Source: Sedimentibacter sp. MB35-C1 (GTDB lineage Bacteria; Bacillota; Clostridia; Tissierellales; Sedimentibacteraceae). From it: DNA of 64,000 nt. The position numbers and the translations under genes are program-made. The stretch spans positions 3,100,001 through 3,164,000 of the forward strand of contig NZ_CP133188.1 in assembly GCF_030913635.1 (NCBI RefSeq), given 5' to 3'. Position 1 is the stretch's first letter, and the number at the start of each line of letters is the position of its first letter. A model generated the notes under the pieces. The model saw only the letters and a list, made by a program, of their open reading frames with translations, did no database searches and was not told the DNA's origin. Of this stretch, positions 61,201-64,000 are shown in pieces.

Positions 61201-61244
61201 AATATCCCTTGTGTCCATAACGAATGCAAGGGATATTTTTTAAT
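61201..61244 (+). terminator. Terminator after the IS66 remnant
   Basis: AATATCCCTTG/CAAGGGATATT perfect stem with 15-nt loop, then TTTTTAATTTT. It is unexpected inside an IS, so it may mark the end of foreign or older sequence. Confidence 0.75.
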
Positions 61245-61287
61245 TTTGCCACCCAGTAAAAAAAGCGGTGGCAAATAGGTGGCAATA

Positions 61288-61567
61288 GAGACTGTATAAA
61301 GTTTCGTGTAAATGGTAATACTAACCATAAAAGGGAGGATATATTATCATGAAACACGAAACTTTTTTACGCGAAGAAAAAACACAGGAATTGGCAAAAC
61401 TTTTAGCAAAGAATTGCGAAAGCTTAAGCGATGTACAAAGTCTTTTAAAAGAACTTTTTAAAGGAACAATTGAAGGAATGCTTGAATCAGAGATGGATGA
61501 ACATTTAGGATATGATAAACATTCAGCAGAAGGAATAGGCAGTGGAAATAGTCGCAATGGCGATTGA
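61288..61567 (+). pseudogene. IS256-family transposase, 5' remnant with left end
   Basis: GAGACTGTATAAAGTTTCG at 61288 resembles an IS256-type terminus. The frame from ATG 61349 (GGGAGG upstream) gives 72 residues of the N-terminal Transposase_mut pattern (LAKLLAKNCESLSDVQSLLKELFKGTIEGMLESEMDEHLGYDKH...GNSRNGD), then a stop. The remaining ~320 residues with the DDE triad are absent. Confidence 0.87.
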
Positions 61568-61584
61568 TTATATAGAAGACCATA

Positions 61585-61648
61585 TATGGAATTTGATGGT
61601 GGTAATATGCCGGAAGGATATATTCTCACTCTCATTAAAATCATATCT
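61585..61648 (+). repeat. Mosaic of two fragments identical to the 34-35 kb AraC locus
   Basis: Bases 61585-61622 are identical (38 nt) to the reverse complement of 34575-34612, inside the AraC/GyrI gene (MEFDGGNMPEGY). Bases 61620-61648 are identical (29 nt) to 35386-35414, upstream of that gene, in the opposite relative orientation. The two overlap at ATA. Confidence 0.85.
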
Positions 61649-61695
61649 GGATTGTCAACAGTAAACTAAAGGATATAATGCTTAATTTAAGCATG

Positions 61696-63021
61696 CTAAT
61701 TCTTTGCTTTCCATAATAAATAAACTATAGGCAGTGTAAACACTTCTGCACATGGCACTGACATCCATATACCATTGTCTCCTAAAAACTTAGGTAATAC
61801 TAACAACAATGGAAGTAATACAATTAAAGACCTACATAATGATATAGCTACGGATTCCTTCCAATGTCCTATAGACTGCATATACGATGCTAAAAGAATG
61901 TTTATACCTGATGCAAATAAAGCAGGGAAATAGTAAATAGTTGCAGTCGCAGCAGTCTTAACAAGCTCAACATCATTATCAGCAAATACATTCACTAAAA
62001 TTTCTTTGTATTTGGTCAATAATACGTATGCTATTATTCCAGTTGCTACGGATATACACAAACTAATTTTTAGAATTGTTCTCATGTTGTTTTTTTCATT
62101 GGCTCCATGATAAAAACTTATTAAGGGCTGTAAACCTTCCGCCATACCTAAAAATACTGACAAAATTATTAAAGCTATATATCCAACTATACCAAACGCT
62201 GCAAATTGTAAAGATCCCATGTGCATTCCAATTGCAATATTAACGCATAAAGTCGTTATACCCAATGCAAACTCCATAGCAAATGATGGTATTCCTTTTA
62301 ATAACATCTCTGATATGATTTTTAAATCAATTTTTACTTTTTTAAGATATAAGTTGCCTTTTTTGGATATAAAATGCGGTAGCATCATTATTATGCTAAA
62401 TACAGGGCCTATGCCAGTAGCTAATGCCGCTCCACTAATTCCCATTTTTAAAGGCCCCATAAAATACCAATCTAAAAATACATTTAATAATGATCCAACA
62501 ATCTGAGCAATCATTACAAGTTTCGGCTGTGAATCATTTCTCAGCCATGTGCACATAGCGTAGCTAAACATAAAAAAAGGGCTAAATGTAAAGAAACAAG
62601 TCAAATATTCAACTACCAAAGTCATTATATCCGAAGTTGCCCCCAGCATTTTTGCAATAGGATGTATAAATATCAAGCTTACCATTGCTATTAGTGCAGT
62701 CACTACAGCTAATAGTCTAACAGATATATTAAAAATATCTCTTGCTTCTTTATGTTCTCCTCTGCCATTTTTGTTAGAAATCAGCACACCTGCTCCTACT
62801 GATATAAGCATACTTAAAGCAAGCAATATTTCTACAACAGGTACACCTACGGTTACCGCAGCAAGTGACTCTCTCCCAAGCATTCTTGCCACGAAAAGTC
62901 CGTCAACTACAATATATAGCGAGTTAAATATAAGACCTGCTATTCCGGGAACAATATAGGACAATAATTTCCTAAACAAATTTTTTGATTGATTCTTAAT
63001 TGCAGCTTCATTATTTTTCAT
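61696..63021 (-). CDS. MATE-family multidrug/Na+ exporter
   Basis: A 441-aa protein with twelve predicted membrane helices. The MATE repeat pattern is visible (LFNSLYIVVDGLFVARMLGRESLAAVTVGVPVVEILLALSMLISVGAGVLISNKNGRGEHKEARD in the first half; FAAFGIVGYIALIILSVFLGMAEGLQPLISFYHGANEKNNM in the second). It should expel cationic compounds in exchange for Na+ or H+. RBS GGAGG. The gene has a 140-base leader with two tiny overlapping ORFs and a terminator hairpin, so expression is probably controlled by attenuation. Confidence 0.9.
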   Translation of the reverse strand: MKNNEAAIKNQSKNLFRKLLSYIVPGIAGLIFNSLYIVVDGLFVARMLGRESLAAVTVGVPVVEILLALSMLISVGAGVLISNKNGRGEHKEARDIFNISVRLLAVVTALIAMVSLIFIHPIAKMLGATSDIMTLVVEYLTCFFTFSPFFMFSYAMCTWLRNDSQPKLVMIAQIVGSLLNVFLDWYFMGPLKMGISGAALATGIGPVFSIIMMLPHFISKKGNLYLKKVKIDLKIISEMLLKGIPSFAMEFALGITTLCVNIAIGMHMGSLQFAAFGIVGYIALIILSVFLGMAEGLQPLISFYHGANEKNNMRTILKISLCISVATGIIAYVLLTKYKEILVNVFADNDVELVKTAATATIYYFPALFASGINILLASYMQSIGHWKESVAISLCRSLIVLLPLLLVLPKFLGDNGIWMSVPCAEVFTLPIVYLLWKAKN

Positions 63022-63049
63022 ACTTCCTCCACATCTTAAAATGCATATA

Positions 63050-63084
63050 AAAAAAGGTAGACCTGATGCAACCTCAGGCCTACC
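63050..63084 (-). terminator. Leader terminator (attenuator) upstream of the MATE gene
   Basis: GGTAG-CCTGA/TCAGG-CTACC stem with one internal mismatch, followed on the minus strand by seven T. It sits 29 bases before the MATE start codon, and downstream of the promoter at 63171-63199. Confidence 0.85.
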
Positions 63085-63098
63085 GATGCAATTTTGTT

Positions 63099-63156
63099 TT
63101 ATCTCTTTAAAGAGGTATTATTCCCCGGCGAGAACAATACCATGAAATCTATTCAT
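63099..63156 (-). promoter_or_regulatory. MATE leader: two overlapping mini-ORFs and a hairpin
   Basis: Two short frames overlap in different registers: MVLFSPGNNTSLKR (ATG 63143 to stop 63099) and MNRFHGIVLAGE (ATG 63156 to stop 63118). The same bases form a strong hairpin, GGTATT..TTCTC-GCCG-GGGAA..AATACC, followed by a CTCTTTAAAGAG dyad. Neither ORF has an obvious ribosome binding site. This layout fits ribosome-mediated attenuation or an unrecognised ligand-binding leader. Confidence 0.55.
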
Positions 63157-63170
63157 TTTATATTTGCCAT

Positions 63171-63199
63171 ATAATATCAAAATAAAACATCTTTGTCAA
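63171..63199 (-). promoter_or_regulatory. Promoter of the MATE gene
   Basis: TTGACA (63199-63194), 17-bp spacer, TATTAT (63176-63171) on the minus strand. Expected start near 63164, giving a leader of about 140 bases. Confidence 0.85.
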
Positions 63200-63204
63200 G
63201 ATAT

Positions 63205-63390
63205 TTACAATGATTTTATTATTTGTGATATCTGTTTTTTCTAATTTTGTTTTACCATTTTTATTCAAGGTATTCCTCCAAGCAAATGCCTTGCTTGAAT
63301 ATTTCCTTGGCAGCTTACTCACCATCATACGCACATGTAGAAATATAGATCTGTTTGAGCATTATAAAAAGATTTTTATTATATAACGCA
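63205..63390. other. Intergenic region, nothing coding seen
   Basis: AT-rich DNA between the MATE promoter and the GNAT terminator. The only structure is an imperfect stem ATTCAAGGTATT/AATGCCTTGCTTGAAT (63267-63299), not assignable. Confidence 0.45.
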
Positions 63391-63440
63391 CAAAACAAAA
63401 TCAGCCTCTTGATTTTTAAACTGATGTCAAGTGGCTGATA
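63391..63440 (-). terminator. Terminator of the GNAT gene
   Basis: ATCAGCC..TTGA/TCAA..GGCTGAT stem followed on the minus strand by TTTTGTTTTG, 14 bases after the stop. Confidence 0.8.
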
Positions 63441-63453
63441 TATATATTGTAGT

Positions 63454-63945
63454 TTACAATGTTCGGGTAGTTTCTTTTGTTTTCAGTCTATACAACTTTT
63501 GAATGCCTGTCGGGGTAGTGTACGGATTGAAATATTCTATAAATTCCCAAGAGAAGTGTTCATAAAAATTATCAATATGGGTATAGAGATATATTTCTTT
63601 CAAATGTAATTCTTGTATTTTTTCAGGTACGGATTTCAAAAGATAACTACCAATTCCTTGTCCTCGGAATTTTTCATCAACAAATACATCAGTAAGCCAA
63701 GGGTAAATATCAGGTCGTGATTTGCAATCGCTCATTAGAATCTGGTACATTCCGGCCGGTTCACCGTCAACCAACGCAAGAAAAGTTTGAGGAATTTGAT
63801 CTTTTGATATGGCGTTTCTACAAAAAGAATATATTTCCTCCTTCGAATATCCTTCTATCGTACCCCACCAGTTATAAATCCAATTTGTAATAGTGTCGAT
63901 ATATGATGTATCGCCATGACATACTTTTATAATTTCCTTTTTCAT
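63454..63945 (-). CDS. GNAT-family N-acetyltransferase
   Basis: A 163-aa GNAT enzyme. Motif A is PWLTDVFVDEKFRGQGIGSYLLKSVPEKIQ (RGQGIG), followed by LYTHIDNFYEHFSWEFIEY. It resembles aminoglycoside/polyamine-type GNATs in layout. The second ATG (63945) is preferred, 7 bases from GGAGG; the first (63948) is only 4 bases away. It is transcribed from a MerR-type promoter (63966-63996). No MerR gene is in the window on this side; it probably lies beyond base 64000. The substrate is unknown. Confidence 0.83.
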   Translation of the reverse strand: MKKEIIKVCHGDTSYIDTITNWIYNWWGTIEGYSKEEIYSFCRNAISKDQIPQTFLALVDGEPAGMYQILMSDCKSRPDIYPWLTDVFVDEKFRGQGIGSYLLKSVPEKIQELHLKEIYLYTHIDNFYEHFSWEFIEYFNPYTTPTGIQKLYRLKTKETTRTL

Positions 63946-63965
63946 CATTTCACCTCCACTAAGGC

Positions 63966-63996
63966 ATTATATACTATGCCATAATGGCAGAGTCAA
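63966..63996 (-). promoter_or_regulatory. MerR-type promoter of the GNAT gene
   Basis: On the minus strand TTGACT (63996-63991), a 19-bp spacer and TATAAT (63971-63966). The spacer holds the dyad TGCCATTATGGCA (63989-63977), a perfect 13-bp inverted repeat about one base. The geometry is the same as the promoter at 2770-2800 with a different dyad. Confidence 0.82.
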
Positions 63997-64000
63997 GTAG

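Noticed and set aside
1-64000. CRISPR array, tRNA, rRNA
   Set aside because: No regularly spaced direct repeats of 24-37 bases, no cloverleaf and no rRNA-like conserved blocks were noticed on either strand.

Overview
The window looks like a chromosome segment of an AT-rich, anaerobic, low-GC Gram-positive bacterium of the class Clostridia. The evidence is strong AGGAGG-type ribosome binding sites with several TTG/GTG starts, SLH-domain surface proteins, hydroxylamine reductase (hybrid cluster protein) with ferredoxins, a lysine riboswitch, and Crp/Fnr, MerR and LytTR regulators. No rRNA, tRNA or CRISPR array was seen. The genus cannot be read from the sequence; a TolC/RND efflux set beside SLH S-layer genes would fit several Clostridia of the Tissierella/Sedimentibacter type, but that is a guess.

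Layout. 0-5 kb: small stress and housekeeping genes, namely an AraC fragment, a MazG-like/HhH-glycosylase fusion, a MerR regulator divergent from an FMN flavoprotein with a textbook 19-bp-spacer MerR promoter, a DUF1835 protein and a GNAT acetyltransferase. 5-24 kb: a surface-protein island, partly with clearly higher GC than its surroundings. It holds two giant SLH proteins (1786 and about 2027 aa), a LytTR response regulator, an LPMSG-anchored secreted protein, a DISM-type sensor kinase, a two-ended HTH regulator and an SLH pseudogene. 24-30 kb: a methyltransferase, then LysR plus a three-gene catabolic operon (enolase-superfamily enzyme, Na+/solute symporter, opine-type dehydrogenase). 30-35 kb: an NhaC-family transporter behind a lysine riboswitch, a diguanylate cyclase and an AraC/GyrI regulator.

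35-41 kb: a nitrosative-stress/redox cluster. An HcpR-like Crp/Fnr regulator sits among a ferredoxin-like protein, hcp, a cupin plus ferredoxin pair and a broken second hcp. Three promoters carry the same GTTGC-type dyad exactly 22 bp upstream of the -10, so these units look like one regulon. 41-48 kb: an IS3 relic, then a six-gene efflux operon (HlyD, two ABC ATPases, ABC-2 permease, split YraQ-like permease) divergent from a second Crp/Fnr regulator around a shared dyad.

48-50.4 kb: an IS110-family element with an RBS-occluding 5' hairpin and a long, highly structured 3' non-coding end that is a candidate bridge/seek RNA. 50-57 kb: TetR, then a TolC-TetR-adaptor-RND efflux operon with a TetR-type operator. 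57-60 kb: a likely major S-layer protein. 60-61.7 kb: an IS graveyard (IS66, IS256) with a mosaic of two fragments identical to the 34-35 kb AraC locus. 61.7-64 kb: a MATE exporter behind an attenuator-like leader, and a GNAT acetyltransferase with a second MerR-type promoter.

Readings of function come from recognisable motifs only; no database search was run. Insertion-element ends, non-coding RNA and operator assignments are inferences.
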